Shown here piece after piece: positions 1 to 8,431 of a DNA stretch of 16,840 nucleotides; position 1 is the stretch's first letter; each line of letters starts with the position of its first letter. Location of the stretch: positions 1 to 16,840 of the forward strand of contig JAFAZL010000759.1 in the NCBI GenBank assembly GCA_019239815.1, written 5' to 3'. The notes below the pieces were generated by a model. It was not told where the DNA came from and made no database searches. It saw only the letters and a list, made by a program, of their open reading frames with translations. Made by a program: the position numbers and the translations under genes. The stretch is from Acidobacteriota bacterium (GTDB taxonomy: Bacteria > Acidobacteriota > Terriglobia > Acidoferrales > UBA7541).

Positions 1-2527
1 CGATGCCCAGCATTGTTCGCGAAATCGTGAGCTCCTCTCGCTGGCGGCTCCACTCGTCGGGAATCTTGATGTATGTGCGATAGTTTGTGACTTCGTCGCC
101 CATCACCAGCAACTCCATGCGGGCATAGGCGTGGTCGTCGCGCGTCGCGGCGCTGCCTGTGCTCTGGTCCAGCGGCGTTTTCGCCTGCCACGTTAATTCG
201 TGATCGATTCGCTTCGGCCGTTTGTCGGATTTCGATTCGACGAGCGACCACTGGCTCAGGTCGATCTTCTTTTCGTCGCGCAGGAATTTCTCGCCTACCG
301 CGACCGCTTCGTCTTTGGTGAGCGAAGCTCCCGGCATCGCTTCGGCGAGCGTGTGATGGATGGAGTGCAGCGAGCCGTCGGGCTTGAGGATGATTGCGTA
401 TTCTTCGGGTTGTCCGTCGCGGAAATAACGCACGCGCCACAGCGCGCCCGGCACTTGGGTCGCATAGATGTTATTCACGAAATCGACGCCGCCGCGTTCG
501 CGCAGGAATTCGTTCACCAGAGAGCTCGTTACATCGACGAACTGGGTGTTGTGAATAAACGTCGCGGGATTCACGTTGCGCGCACGCAGGATTTCGTCAG
601 CGCGGAAACGCGCTTCCCGGGCATTGATGGTGAGTTTCAGATAGTCGCCAATCGACGCCGGCTTTACTTTCCATATCAGAATCGCGCCTGCAACGAAGCA
701 GAGCCCTAGTACGCCAAGCATGGCTGGTGCCAAGGCGGCATAGTGCCGTCGCTTTACCGCTGCAACTTCAGCCCGAACTGTCGCTGTGCTGACTAGCGGC
801 ACAGGAGCGGATTCGTTTAGGAGGTCTTCGTCGGGCTCAAAGCGTCCACGAACGAGATACGAAATACCCGAAATCACAAGCGGCGCCGCGGCAGCCGCTG
901 CCACTGCGGCGCCGGAAATTTTGAAGTAGACGCTATTCGAGCGAATCAGGAACAGTCCAACGAGAGACGCATCGACCGTGTAATGCCAGATCAGGGTCGC
1001 CATGATGCCCCAGCGCAACATCACGAGGCCGGCAATGACTCCGATGATTCCAATTTCGATTCCGCGAATGTAGGCGGGTTCTTGCGGATAGTTGCTGTGC
1101 AGGAAGCCCCACAAAAATGCGGGAACAATGACGGCGATCCATTTCGATTTCGTCAGCCGGTTGAAAAAAGGAATTGCGAATAGGCGGAAGGTGAATTCTT
1201 CATTTGTCGATGCAAGCAGTCCGATCGCTGCGCCCGAAATCCACGGGAACAGCGTGTTCACCGATTCTTCGTAATTCAGTTCCTGCGGAGCCCAGGCCCC
1301 AAATCGCGTCGCGATCACATAAAACAAAACGACATAACCGATGTGCGCAGCAGCAAACGACAAACCAACAACTGCGGCGGAGAAAAATTCTTTCGAGCGC
1401 AGGCCGCGCAACGTCAGCACTTTTCCAAGTTGAAGCTGCTTTGGCTGCGATTCGCGATACAGTGGCTCCGCTGCGGGAAGCACGAGAATCGTAATGGCGG
1501 TGACGATCGAAATCAGCAGCGCGGAGCCGATTTTCAGCGCGATGAAGCTGCTATAGGCACTATTCGTGTCATAGCTCGCGTTCCAGAGCGGCCAACCATT
1601 CAGGTTTTGCAGGAAAAGCAGCAATGCCGCGGCACCAGTGACGATCAGCGCGCCGCGCCACGACGTGCGTCCTTGCCGCGTGAGAATAATTCCGAGACGA
1701 ACGGCGATTGCGAGAATCAGAATATAAGGAATCGTGAAAACGGCGGCCAGCGTGTCGTTGCCCGAGCGTAATTTTGCAAAATCGCGCTTCCAAGCTTCGG
1801 GCACTTTCAAAAATTCATTGCTGCCGCCGATATCTGCGCCTTGCACCTCGACGTGCAAGCGATATGGCGCATCGACCGCGCGAAAATCTTTTTTCTCCCA
1901 GGTGAAGGACCAATCGAGACGATTCGGCCGCTTGTCGGAGTTCGCTTCTTCCGGCAGAAAATTCCAGCCGTTCAGATCGACGCCGAGTTTTCCGCCCAGA
2001 TAATTTTGAGCTTTCGCCTTTGCGTCGGCGCGTTCCAGCGAGGCGCCCGCTTGCGCTTCTTTGATCGTGTGGCCGAAGCCGACGACATTTCCCGCTGGGC
2101 TGACGCGAACGCCGTATTCTTCTTCCTGTTGCGGCTTGAAAAATCGAACGTCCCAATACCAGATGTCGAGCTGCGAGGACATGAGCTGGTTCGCTCGCTG
2201 CAAACCGATCTGGCGTTCGAGATAAGTTTTAGCGTTCTCGTCGACGTCAAAAATGATGGAGGACTGGTAACCGCCGATGTCCTGGCCCATCGAAACCATG
2301 AAATCCTGCGCGCGCTTCAGCGCTTCGCCGCGCGACACGCGGAAATCCACGGACGCCTCAGGGAACGCGCGGAAATAATAATGGTGGGCGAACCACGCGC
2401 CGATAATTCCGGCGAGCACCCACAAAATTAGCGCCCGCTTGTCTCGCCCGCTCAGCCTGCCGCTGTCCAATTTCGCCTCCGCGAGGTCCAATGGAACTGC
2501 TAAAAAACGTTTCGGCGCCAGCCGCAA
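1..2527 (-). CDS. CPBP-family intramembrane protease with two PepSY-like extracytoplasmic domains (C-terminus beyond window)
   Basis: This is a continuous minus-strand reading frame of at least 842 codons with no stop before the left edge, so the C-terminus is missing. It is read as a glutamic-type CPBP (Abi/Rce1-like) membrane protease. The signature residues are an EExxxR motif (E443, E444, R448, in NEEFTFR), an FxxxxxH motif ending at H477 (FLWGFLH) and HxxxD (H515, D519), all within a multi-helix hydrophobic core at about residues 250-560. One membrane helix lies near residues 31-50. A soluble ~190-residue domain follows (about 55-245), then the protease core, another helix near 600, and a second soluble domain (about 620-842) clearly homologous to the first. 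Both contain SDKRPxRxD and end in a (V/I)P-(D/E)-x-W segment. These domains look PepSY-like and probably face the periplasm, which is inference. No ATG fits the N-terminus. TTG at 2527 is chosen because GGAGG lies 12 bases upstream, and it remains uncertain. The substrate is unknown. The gene is divergent from recG. Confidence 0.85.
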   Translation of the reverse strand, partial: MRLAPKRFLAVPLDLAEAKLDSGRLSGRDKRALILWVLAGIIGAWFAHHYYFRAFPEASVDFRVSRGEALKRAQDFMVSMGQDIGGYQSSIIFDVDENAKTYLERQIGLQRANQLMSSQLDIWYWDVRFFKPQQEEEYGVRVSPAGNVVGFGHTIKEAQAGASLERADAKAKAQNYLGGKLGVDLNGWNFLPEEANSDKRPNRLDWSFTWEKKDFRAVDAPYRLHVEVQGADIGGSNEFLKVPEAWKRDFAKLRSGNDTLAAVFTIPYILILAIAVRLGIILTRQGRTSWRGALIVTGAAALLLFLQNLNGWPLWNASYDTNSAYSSFIALKIGSALLISIVTAITILVLPAAEPLYRESQPKQLQLGKVLTLRGLRSKEFFSAAVVGLSFAAAHIGYVVLFYVIATRFGAWAPQELNYEESVNTLFPWISGAAIGLLASTNEEFTFRLFAIPFFNRLTKSKWIAVIVPAFLWGFLHSNYPQEPAYIRGIEIGIIGVIAGLVMLRWGIMATLIWHYTVDASLVGLFLIRSNSVYFKISGAAVAAAAAAPLVISGISYLVRGRFEPDEDLLNESAPVPLVSTATVRAEVAAVKRRHYAALAPAMLGVLGLCFVAGAILIWKVKPASIGDYLKLTINAREARFRADEILRARNVNPATFIHNTQFVDVTSSLVNEFLRERGGVDFVNNIYATQVPGALWRVRYFRDGQPEEYAIILKPDGSLHSIHHTLAEAMPGASLTKDEAVAVGEKFLRDEKKIDLSQWSLVESKSDKRPKRIDHELTWQAKTPLDQSTGSAATRDDHAYARMELLVMGDEVTNYRTYIKIPDEWSRQREELTISRTMLGI

Positions 2528-2539
2528 CTCTATACCACG

Positions 2540-2544
2540 CCTCC
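2540..2544 (-). promoter_or_regulatory. Shine-Dalgarno GGAGG before the TTG start of the CPBP protease
   Basis: The minus strand reads GGAGG, 12 bases before the proposed TTG start at 2527. The spacing is a little long. It is the main argument for this start, because no in-frame ATG occurs upstream of the first membrane helix. Confidence 0.4.
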
Positions 2545-2704
2545 ATTTGACGCACGTCGGAGATGAAACGGAACGTTTCTACTGGAGCATGCGGGACTCG
2601 CGCTCTGCGACTCGTACTGTTCGGCTATCGCATTGGCCGCAGTCTGGTTCGAGCGGCGTCGCTTCTCACGGAAGGGCGAATAGAAATAGAATGAATACGC
2701 GACC

Positions 2705-4939
2705 ATGTCGACTGCTGCCGCGTCTCGCCGAATGCCTTCACTCACGCTTGGTACCGAAGTCCGCATGATCAAGGGTGTGGGCCCGCAGCGCGCGGAGTTG
2801 CTCGCCAAGCGCGGGATTCACACCGTTGAAGATTTGCTGCTCTACCTGCCGTTTCGCTACGAGGACCGCATTCATTTTTCCAGCGTGAAGGACATCCAGC
2901 CGAATGGTGTGTACACAATTCGCGCGAAGGTGATGAGCGGGCAGGCGATTCCGAACAAGCACGCGTACAACGCGATCTACCACCTGCTGGTGCAGGATGA
3001 AACGGGAGGGCTGCTGCCGTGCAAATTTTTTCACGGCGGGTATCTCGATGGGCGGTTAAAGGCGGGGCAGTGGCTGGTACTGCATGGGACCGTGAACGTG
3101 GACAAGATGCGGCCGGCGCGGCTGGAGATGGTCAATCCGCAGATGGAAATGCTGGGTGCGGATGAAAACGATTCGACCGAGGTGGGTCGGATCGTTCCGA
3201 TTTACGAGGCGATTGGAACGTTTGGATCGCGATCGATCCGGAAGGCGATTTACACGGCGCTGCAAACGGTGGAGTTGCGCGTGCCGGAAATTTTGCCGGC
3301 GGCGTTGCAGGCGCGACTGAAATTTCCGTCGCGAGCGCAGTCGATTGCGCACACGCATTTTCCGCCACAGGGAGAATCCGTCGATGCGCTGAATGCGTAC
3401 GCTTCGCCGGCGCAGCGGCGGCTGATTTTTGAGGAATTCTTTTTGTACCAGCTCAGCCTGGCAATGGACCGGCGGGCGGCGCGGAAGGAAAACGCGATCG
3501 CGTTCAAACTGCGCGATGACAATGTACGCGAAGCGATCAAGAAAATTTTGCCGTTCAAGCCGACGGCGGCACAGAAGCGTGTTCTTGGCGAAATTGCTTC
3601 GGACCTAGAGAAGTCGTCGCCGATGAATCGCCTGCTACAAGGCGACGTCGGCAGCGGAAAGACGATTGTGGCGCTCCAGGCTGCGGTGATCGCGATCGCG
3701 AACGGCTGCCAGGCGGCGTTAATGGCGCCGACAGAAATTCTTGCGGTGCAGCACTATCTTTCGGCGCGGCGCATTCTCGAACCTGCGGGGCACAAGGTCG
3801 AGCTGGTCATCAGCGGGATGAAGTGGAAAGACAAAGCCGCCGCGCTGGAACACATCAAGAGCGGCGAGGCGCATCTCGCGGTGGGCACGCACGCGCTCAT
3901 TGAAGACAACGTCGAGTTCGCGCGGCTCGGATTTGTCGCGATCGACGAACAGCACCGCTTTGGCGTCCTGCAACGCAAACGCTTGATGGACAAGGCAGCA
4001 ACGCACGGTCACGCGCCGCACGTGCTGGTGCTGACGGCGACGCCGATTCCGCGGACGCTTTCGCTGACGTTGTACGGCGATCTTGATGTGAGCGTGCTTG
4101 ATGAACTCCCGCCGGGGCGAACGCCGATCGAAACCCACCTGACGAGCGAGCCGCACCTGGCCGGGGTCTGGAACGGCATCAAGCGCGAGGTTGAAGCGGG
4201 GCATCAGGCGTACATCGTGTACCCGGTGATCGAGGAGTCGAAGCTAGAACTGAAGGCCGCGATGGAGGAGTTTGAGCGGCTTGGACATGAAGTTTTTCCA
4301 AAATTTAAACTGGGGTTGTTGCACGGGCGACTATCAAGCGAAGAAAAAGACGACGTCATGCAGCGATTTAGGAAGAACGAAGTGAACATCCTGGTCTCGA
4401 CGACGGTCGTCGAGGTCGGTGTGGACGTACCCAACGCCTCGGTCATGGTCATCGAACATGCCGAGCGATTCGGCTTGTCGCAGCTGCACCAGCTCCGTGG
4501 GCGGATTGGGCGGGGTGCGGCGAAGTCGCATTGCGTGCTGGTCGGGCCGACGCGAATGACGGAAGAAGCGAAAGCACGATTGGAAGCCATGGTTCGCACG
4601 TCGAACGGATTTGAGATTGCCGAGACCGACCTCGAATTGCGCGGGCCGGGCGAATTTTTTGGCACGCGGCAATCGGGCTCCCTCGGATTTCAGATCGCGA
4701 ATCCGATGCGCGACCGCGCAGTGCTCGATCTGGCGCGGCAAGAAGCGTTCGCGCTGGTGGAAGCGGCGTCGCCGAGTGCGCCTGCATTGGGAGATCCGAA
4801 AGGGGCTGACGGCGTGAGACAGAGCGACAAGTCGCAACTTGTCACGCCAACAGGCACGCAACCCAGCGAACTCGATCGATTGTTGCGGCGATTGCCGGCG
4901 GAGTGGCAGCGGCGGTATCACCTTGCACGAATTGGATAA
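2705..4939 (+). CDS. recG: ATP-dependent DNA helicase RecG
   Basis: RecG is a superfamily 2 helicase that remodels stalled replication forks and Holliday junctions. The protein has 744 residues, somewhat longer than the usual ~690. A helix-hairpin-type segment (IKGVGPQRAELLAKRGI) opens it, followed by the OB-fold wedge domain at about 55-160. The helicase core carries Walker A GDVGSGKT (313-320), a DEQH box (414-417) in the RecG hallmark DEQHRFGVLQR, motif III TATP (444-447) and motif VI QLRGRIGRG near 600. The C-terminal segment has the RecG-typical ETDLELRGPGEFFGTRQSG. A low-complexity insertion at about 696-722 precedes the conserved LLRRLPAEWQRRYHLARIG end. It coincides with a palindrome in the DNA (see 4811-4848). 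ATG 2705 has no clear ribosome site. ATG 2732 and ATG 2765 are possible internal starts, so the first ~20 residues are uncertain. rsmD follows after 10 bases, suggesting co-transcription. Confidence 0.97.
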   Translation: MSTAAASRRMPSLTLGTEVRMIKGVGPQRAELLAKRGIHTVEDLLLYLPFRYEDRIHFSSVKDIQPNGVYTIRAKVMSGQAIPNKHAYNAIYHLLVQDETGGLLPCKFFHGGYLDGRLKAGQWLVLHGTVNVDKMRPARLEMVNPQMEMLGADENDSTEVGRIVPIYEAIGTFGSRSIRKAIYTALQTVELRVPEILPAALQARLKFPSRAQSIAHTHFPPQGESVDALNAYASPAQRRLIFEEFFLYQLSLAMDRRAARKENAIAFKLRDDNVREAIKKILPFKPTAAQKRVLGEIASDLEKSSPMNRLLQGDVGSGKTIVALQAAVIAIANGCQAALMAPTEILAVQHYLSARRILEPAGHKVELVISGMKWKDKAAALEHIKSGEAHLAVGTHALIEDNVEFARLGFVAIDEQHRFGVLQRKRLMDKAATHGHAPHVLVLTATPIPRTLSLTLYGDLDVSVLDELPPGRTPIETHLTSEPHLAGVWNGIKREVEAGHQAYIVYPVIEESKLELKAAMEEFERLGHEVFPKFKLGLLHGRLSSEEKDDVMQRFRKNEVNILVSTTVVEVGVDVPNASVMVIEHAERFGLSQLHQLRGRIGRGAAKSHCVLVGPTRMTEEAKARLEAMVRTSNGFEIAETDLELRGPGEFFGTRQSGSLGFQIANPMRDRAVLDLARQEAFALVEAASPSAPALGDPKGADGVRQSDKSQLVTPTGTQPSELDRLLRRLPAEWQRRYHLARIG
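4811..4848 (+). repeat. Palindromic element inserted in-frame in recG
   Basis: This is a nested dyad within the coding sequence. Inner arms GACAAGT (4826-4832) and ACTTGTC (4837-4843) are perfect complements around a CGCA loop. Outer arms GGCGTGA (4811-4817) and TCACGCC (4842-4848) are also perfect complements. They share two bases with the inner arm, so the full stem cannot form at once. GCGAC-AA-GTCGC (4824-4835) is an overlapping third dyad. It encodes residues 703-715, inside a stretch that looks extra compared with ordinary RecG. Confidence 0.6.
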
Positions 4940-4949
4940 TTTCTAACTT

Positions 4950-5501
4950 ATGCGCGTCATTGCCGGCCAATTTCGATCGCGTCAACTGAAATCTCTGAAA
5001 GGACTTGCGCTGCGTCCCACCAGCGACCGGCTGCGCGAAACGCTTTTCAATGTGCTGGCGCCGCTGATTGTGGGCTCGCGTTTTCTCGATGTTTTCGCCG
5101 GGACAGGCGCGATCGGCATCGAAGCACTGAGCCGCGGGGCCGCTGAAGCCGTCTTCATCGAGAGCCACCAGCCGGCGGCGGCGCTGATCAAGCAGAATCT
5201 GGCGTCGCTTGGGATTCGGACCGGTGTATCGGTGCTCGCGCTGGACGCGGTTCGCGCGCTGGATAAATTGGCGTCGAAGAACGGCGGCAAGTTCGACCTC
5301 GCCTATATCGATCCGCCGTATTCGGATGCTGCGCAGTATGCGCAGGTGCTGGAAGCCGTCGCGAAGTCGCCCCTCTTTCACTCCGAGTCGCGCATAGCCG
5401 TCGAGCACCGCCGATCCTTCGACCTCCCCTCCGTCTCCGGTCTCACTACAGTCCGCCGCCTGGAACAAGGCGACGCCTCGCTCACCTTCTTCGCTCCCTA
5501 A
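4950..5501 (+). CDS. rsmD: 16S rRNA (guanine(966)-N2)-methyltransferase
   Basis: RsmD methylates N2 of G966 in 16S rRNA of the assembled small subunit, using SAM. The protein has 183 residues, the normal length. Visible family marks are the N-terminal MRVIAGQFRSR (usual start of the family), RPTSDRLRETLFN (22-34), the SAM-binding FLDVFAGTGAIGIEALSRGA (45-64) with acidic E71 at the end of the next strand, and the catalytic DPPY (121-124), which marks amino-methylating enzymes. ATG 4950 is supported by this conserved N-terminus, although the ribosome site is weak. It lies 10 bases after recG, so the two are probably one operon. The coaD gene that often follows rsmD in bacteria is absent here. 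Confidence 0.96.
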   Translation: MRVIAGQFRSRQLKSLKGLALRPTSDRLRETLFNVLAPLIVGSRFLDVFAGTGAIGIEALSRGAAEAVFIESHQPAAALIKQNLASLGIRTGVSVLALDAVRALDKLASKNGGKFDLAYIDPPYSDAAQYAQVLEAVAKSPLFHSESRIAVEHRRSFDLPSVSGLTTVRRLEQGDASLTFFAP

Positions 5502-5733
5502 CGACCGGTTCGTGATACAGACCAGGATCAGTCGGCAAACCGAAGAGACGGCACGATCTCCAAACCCGGCATACAATTGCCAAGCGATTGACGTGCTGAA
5601 CTCGCGTTCGGCAGAGCGGATCGAGTTGACCCACGAGGGGCCATTCCAGCAACCTTAGAGAATCCATCACGGCGCAGCTTCCACCAGCCCCGCAAGCGCT
5701 CAGGCGCCGCAGCGCCCGAAACAGGATTGTGAT
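5502..5733. other. Intergenic region between rsmD and the TonB-family gene
   Basis: This is a 232-base gap. It holds no ORF with believable coding character, no RNA gene and no clear terminator hairpin. TTGAC boxes occur near 5588 and 5626, but neither has a matching -10 at normal spacing. AGGA at 5723-5726 is the likely ribosome site of the next gene. Confidence 0.5.
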
Positions 5734-7377
5734 TTGTCAATGACGTCGAGCCATCTCAATGGCGCACTCAATCTTCTCGGTCAGGCACCGACGGCGGTGC
5801 CGCTGGTGGCGCCGCGTCTGCCTGCGGGGTCCGAGGGACCGCGGCTCGATGTGGCCTGGGGTGATTTTCATCAGGGAGTGGGGAGCAGTGTTCGGGCGGT
5901 TTTGGCGCGCGATGGAGTGAAAGGATTTTTCAGCGGGGGATTTTTTAAGGATTGCTGGATTGAATCGCGGTGGCCGCGGCGGGCGGTTGTGGCGGCGTTG
6001 TTGTGGCACGTGGCGTTTTTGGCGATGCCGTTCCCGAAGGGCGTGATGGAGCCGAAGAAAGTTTCGGGGTTGGATAATTTTCAGCTGACGTGGTCGGGGC
6101 CGATTCAGGATTTGCCGCTGCTGGAGATTCCGAAGGCGCGCGCGAAAACTTTGGCGAAAGCGGCGCCGGTCGATCCTGCGCCGCAGCCGGGAGCGGATGC
6201 GTTTCATCCGCGGCAGCGGATTTACACCGATCCGGTGAAGCCGAATCATCTAAAGCAGACGCTGGTGAATCCGAAGGCGCCGATGGTAGCGCCGAAGTTG
6301 CTGCCGGAGATGCCGAACATGGTGGAGCTTGCGGCGACGACGGGGCCGGCGAAGCCGAAGATTACGATCAGCGAGGATGCGCTGAAGCAGCTGCATCCGA
6401 ATCAGCGAAAGGTGAAGCTGGTGAAGGTGGCTCCGCCGGAAGACGCGCCGGTGATGGAGCAGCAACAGATGGCATCGGATTTGAATATTCCGGCGACGGA
6501 GAATGGTCCGGTGCGGCCGAAGCTGGAGATCAACGCGGGAGTGGCTCCGCGGGTGGCGAAGCGAGAGCAGGCCGGTGAGGTTGCTGCGCCTGCGCCGGAG
6601 ATGACTTCGTCGGCCGCGGGGGGAGCGAGCGCGCAGACGCTGATTGCCTTGTCGGCGACGCCGGGGCCGGCTGCGCCGCCCGCTCCGCCAGCGGGAAATT
6701 TGGCGGCGAAGGTTGCGATTTCACCAGACGCGGGGAAGAAGGGCGGCGCGGTCGATCCGAATACGGGTGGTGGGGGGAAGAGCCCGGTGGGCGTGAGCAT
6801 CAGCGGAGGGAATCCGCCGGCGAAGAGCGGGATTTCGGGATTGGGCGCGGGAACGCGTGTAGGATCGATGCGATCGCTGTCGGCGCGACCGCAAGAGCCG
6901 GGCGTGAGCGATGACCCGATGCGGGTTGGGCCGCCGGATTTCAAGGCACTGCCGCCGGGCGCGAAGCCGGAGCAAGTTTTTGTGGGCAAGCGCGTTTATA
7001 CGATGAACGTGAATATGCCGAACTTGAGCAGCGCGACGGGTAGCTGGATTTTAAATTTTGCGGAGCTGAATCAGGAGAGGCCGCACATTACGGCGACGGA
7101 TTTGTCTTCGCCGGTGCCGCTGCGAAAAGTGGATCCGAAATATCCGCCGACGCTGGTGGCGGAGCGGGTTGAGGGCGAAGTTGTGTTGTATGGAGTGATC
7201 GATAAAGAAGGATCGGTGGGGAAGATTCAGGTGGTGCGCGGAGTCGATGATTTGTTGGATGAGAATGCGAAGAATGCGCTGGCGCAGTGGAAATTTCGGC
7301 CGGCGACGAAGGCGGGAGAGGTGATTGAGGTTGAGGTGATTGCGCACATTCCGTTTCACATTCCGCCGAAGGAGTAA
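5734..7377 (+). CDS. TonB-family energy-transducer-like protein
   Basis: The protein has 547 residues with TonB-like architecture. A cytoplasmic N-terminal segment (1-80) is followed by one membrane helix at about 84-100 (AVVAALLWHVAFLAMPF). A long Pro/Ala/Gly-rich spacer (about 105-440) would cross the periplasm. A TonB C-terminal domain lies at about 463-540, with PVPLRKVDPKYPP, a GEVVLYGVIDKEGSVGKIQVV strand pair and ALAQWKFRPA. TonB proteins pass proton-motive energy to outer-membrane receptors. Many members in this kind of bacterium are of unknown partner, and no exbB/exbD or receptor gene lies here. The start is ambiguous. TTG 5734 sits 7 bases after AGGA, the better spacing; ATG 5740 would be 13 bases away. 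The unusually long N-terminal cytoplasmic part ends in FKDCWIESRWPRR just before the helix. Transcription probably ends at the hairpin at 7432. Confidence 0.87.
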   Translation: MSMTSSHLNGALNLLGQAPTAVPLVAPRLPAGSEGPRLDVAWGDFHQGVGSSVRAVLARDGVKGFFSGGFFKDCWIESRWPRRAVVAALLWHVAFLAMPFPKGVMEPKKVSGLDNFQLTWSGPIQDLPLLEIPKARAKTLAKAAPVDPAPQPGADAFHPRQRIYTDPVKPNHLKQTLVNPKAPMVAPKLLPEMPNMVELAATTGPAKPKITISEDALKQLHPNQRKVKLVKVAPPEDAPVMEQQQMASDLNIPATENGPVRPKLEINAGVAPRVAKREQAGEVAAPAPEMTSSAAGGASAQTLIALSATPGPAAPPAPPAGNLAAKVAISPDAGKKGGAVDPNTGGGGKSPVGVSISGGNPPAKSGISGLGAGTRVGSMRSLSARPQEPGVSDDPMRVGPPDFKALPPGAKPEQVFVGKRVYTMNVNMPNLSSATGSWILNFAELNQERPHITATDLSSPVPLRKVDPKYPPTLVAERVEGEVVLYGVIDKEGSVGKIQVVRGVDDLLDENAKNALAQWKFRPATKAGEVIEVEVIAHIPFHIPPKE

Positions 7378-7431
7378 GGCGAAGTAGGGAAACCATGAGG
7401 TAACGAAGTAACGATAACTGCGAAGATGGCG

Positions 7432-7456
7432 GGGGGCTGAAGCCCCCATTTTCATT
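7432..7456 (+). terminator. Rho-independent-like terminator after the TonB-family gene
   Basis: The stem GGGGGC (7432-7437) pairs with GCCCCC (7442-7447) around a TGAA loop, extendable by a T-A pair. It is followed by ATTTTCATTTTT on the plus strand. The T-rich tail points to termination of the tonB-side transcript. Confidence 0.6.
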
Positions 7457-7470
7457 TTTGGTGACGATTT

Positions 7471-7490
7471 GTCGCGGCTGAAGCCGCGAC
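7471..7490. repeat. Perfect 8-bp hairpin with TGAA loop
   Basis: GTCGCGGC (7471-7478), TGAA loop, GCCGCGAC (7483-7490). It lies 8 bases beyond the stop of the convergent reductase gene. It shares the GGCTGAAGCC-type core with the hairpin at 7432-7447. Without a T-run on either side, it may be a dispersed palindromic repeat or the minus-strand transcript end. Confidence 0.55.
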
Positions 7491-7498
7491 CCACCAAG

Positions 7499-8431
7499 CT
7501 ACGATTGGGATTCGGCGAGTTTTACGAGGGTGGCGAGGGCTTGGTTGACGGGGGTGGGGACGCCGAGTTCGGCGCCGCGGCGGGCAATGTAGCCGTTGAG
7601 GGAATCGATCTCGGTGCGTTTGCCGCGTTGGAGATCCTGGGCTGTTGAAGAGTAGACCGACGAGAGCGTTTCGGCGACTTTGTAGGCGCCGTTGATGGCG
7701 TTTTGCGGATCATCGAAATCGGGAAGATGGACTTTGGCGGCGCGGGCGACCGCGAGGAATTCGGTGACGAGATTGGCGACGATTTTTTTTGCGTCGGGGC
7801 TGGCGGCGATTTCGCCGTAGCGGGCATGGCCGAGCGCGGAGATGGCGTTGAGGGCGCAATTCCAAGTCAGCTTGGTCCAGAGTTCGCCTTCGATGTTGTC
7901 GGAGATGCGGCAGGGGACGTGGGCGCGTTCGAAGAGCGCGGAGATTTTTTCGGTGCGTGCATTGCGCGGGCCGACGACCAGATCTCCGCGGCCGCCGTGC
8001 TTGACGGCGCCGGGTTCGGGGACAAATGCGCCGATATAGACAACGGCGCTGATGGCGTCGATTCCGGCGGCAGCGCGGAGTTGGTCGGCGTTGTCGACGC
8101 CGTTCTGCATGCAGACAACAATTGCGTTGGGCGCGAGGAGCGGCGCGATCGTTTTTGCGGTGGCGGCGTTGTCAATCGTTTTCACGCAGAAGAGGACGAC
8201 TTCGGCGCCGCGTACGGCTTCGAGCTTATCGGAGGCCTGGGCGCGGACACGTTCTTTAAACGTGAGCGTGTCGAGCAGGAGGCCGTTAGCGTTGACGGCG
8301 GCGGCGAACGGAGCGCGGCCGATCAGGACGACTGGCGCTCCGGCGCGGGCGAGCATGCCGCCGAAATATCCGCCGACGGCGCCGGCGCCAACGACTGCGA
8401 TTTTCGGCCAGTTTTCTGAGTTTGCGCTCAC
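7499..8431 (-). CDS. 2-dehydropantoate 2-reductase (ketopantoate reductase) family protein
   Basis: The family reduces ketopantoate to pantoate with NADPH in pantothenate/CoA synthesis; paralogues may use other 2-oxo acids. The protein has 310 residues, the usual length. It has a Rossmann GAGAVG (15-20) at the N-terminus, CMQNG (107-111), the catalytic lysine K187 in LWTKLTWNCALNAISAL and the glutamate E274 in KRTEIDSLNG, matching the two known key residues of E. coli PanE. The frame is open far upstream inside the aminotransferase gene, but the Rossmann strand begins about 10 residues after GTG 8431. That GTG overlaps the upstream TGA as GTGA, so this start is preferred and implies translational coupling. 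No other pantothenate genes are nearby, so true PanE activity is likely but not proven. Confidence 0.9.
   Translation of the reverse strand: MSANSENWPKIAVVGAGAVGGYFGGMLARAGAPVVLIGRAPFAAAVNANGLLLDTLTFKERVRAQASDKLEAVRGAEVVLFCVKTIDNAATAKTIAPLLAPNAIVVCMQNGVDNADQLRAAAGIDAISAVVYIGAFVPEPGAVKHGGRGDLVVGPRNARTEKISALFERAHVPCRISDNIEGELWTKLTWNCALNAISALGHARYGEIAASPDAKKIVANLVTEFLAVARAAKVHLPDFDDPQNAINGAYKVAETLSSVYSSTAQDLQRGKRTEIDSLNGYIARRGAELGVPTPVNQALATLVKLAESQS

Noticed and set aside
200..709. Plus-strand frame in the protease region, and a similar one at 1841-2431
   Set aside because: They resemble each other only because the opposite strand contains the two homologous PepSY-like domains. The minus frame is continuous and carries the protease motifs.
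5528..5740. Minus-strand short frames in the rsmD-tonB gap
   Set aside because: They have no ribosome site, no recognisable sequence and Arg-rich shadow composition.
7703..8419. Plus-strand frame opposite the ketopantoate-reductase-like gene
   Set aside because: Its Gly/Ala/Asp-rich composition is a mirror of the real gene, and the opposite strand has full Rossmann and catalytic motifs.
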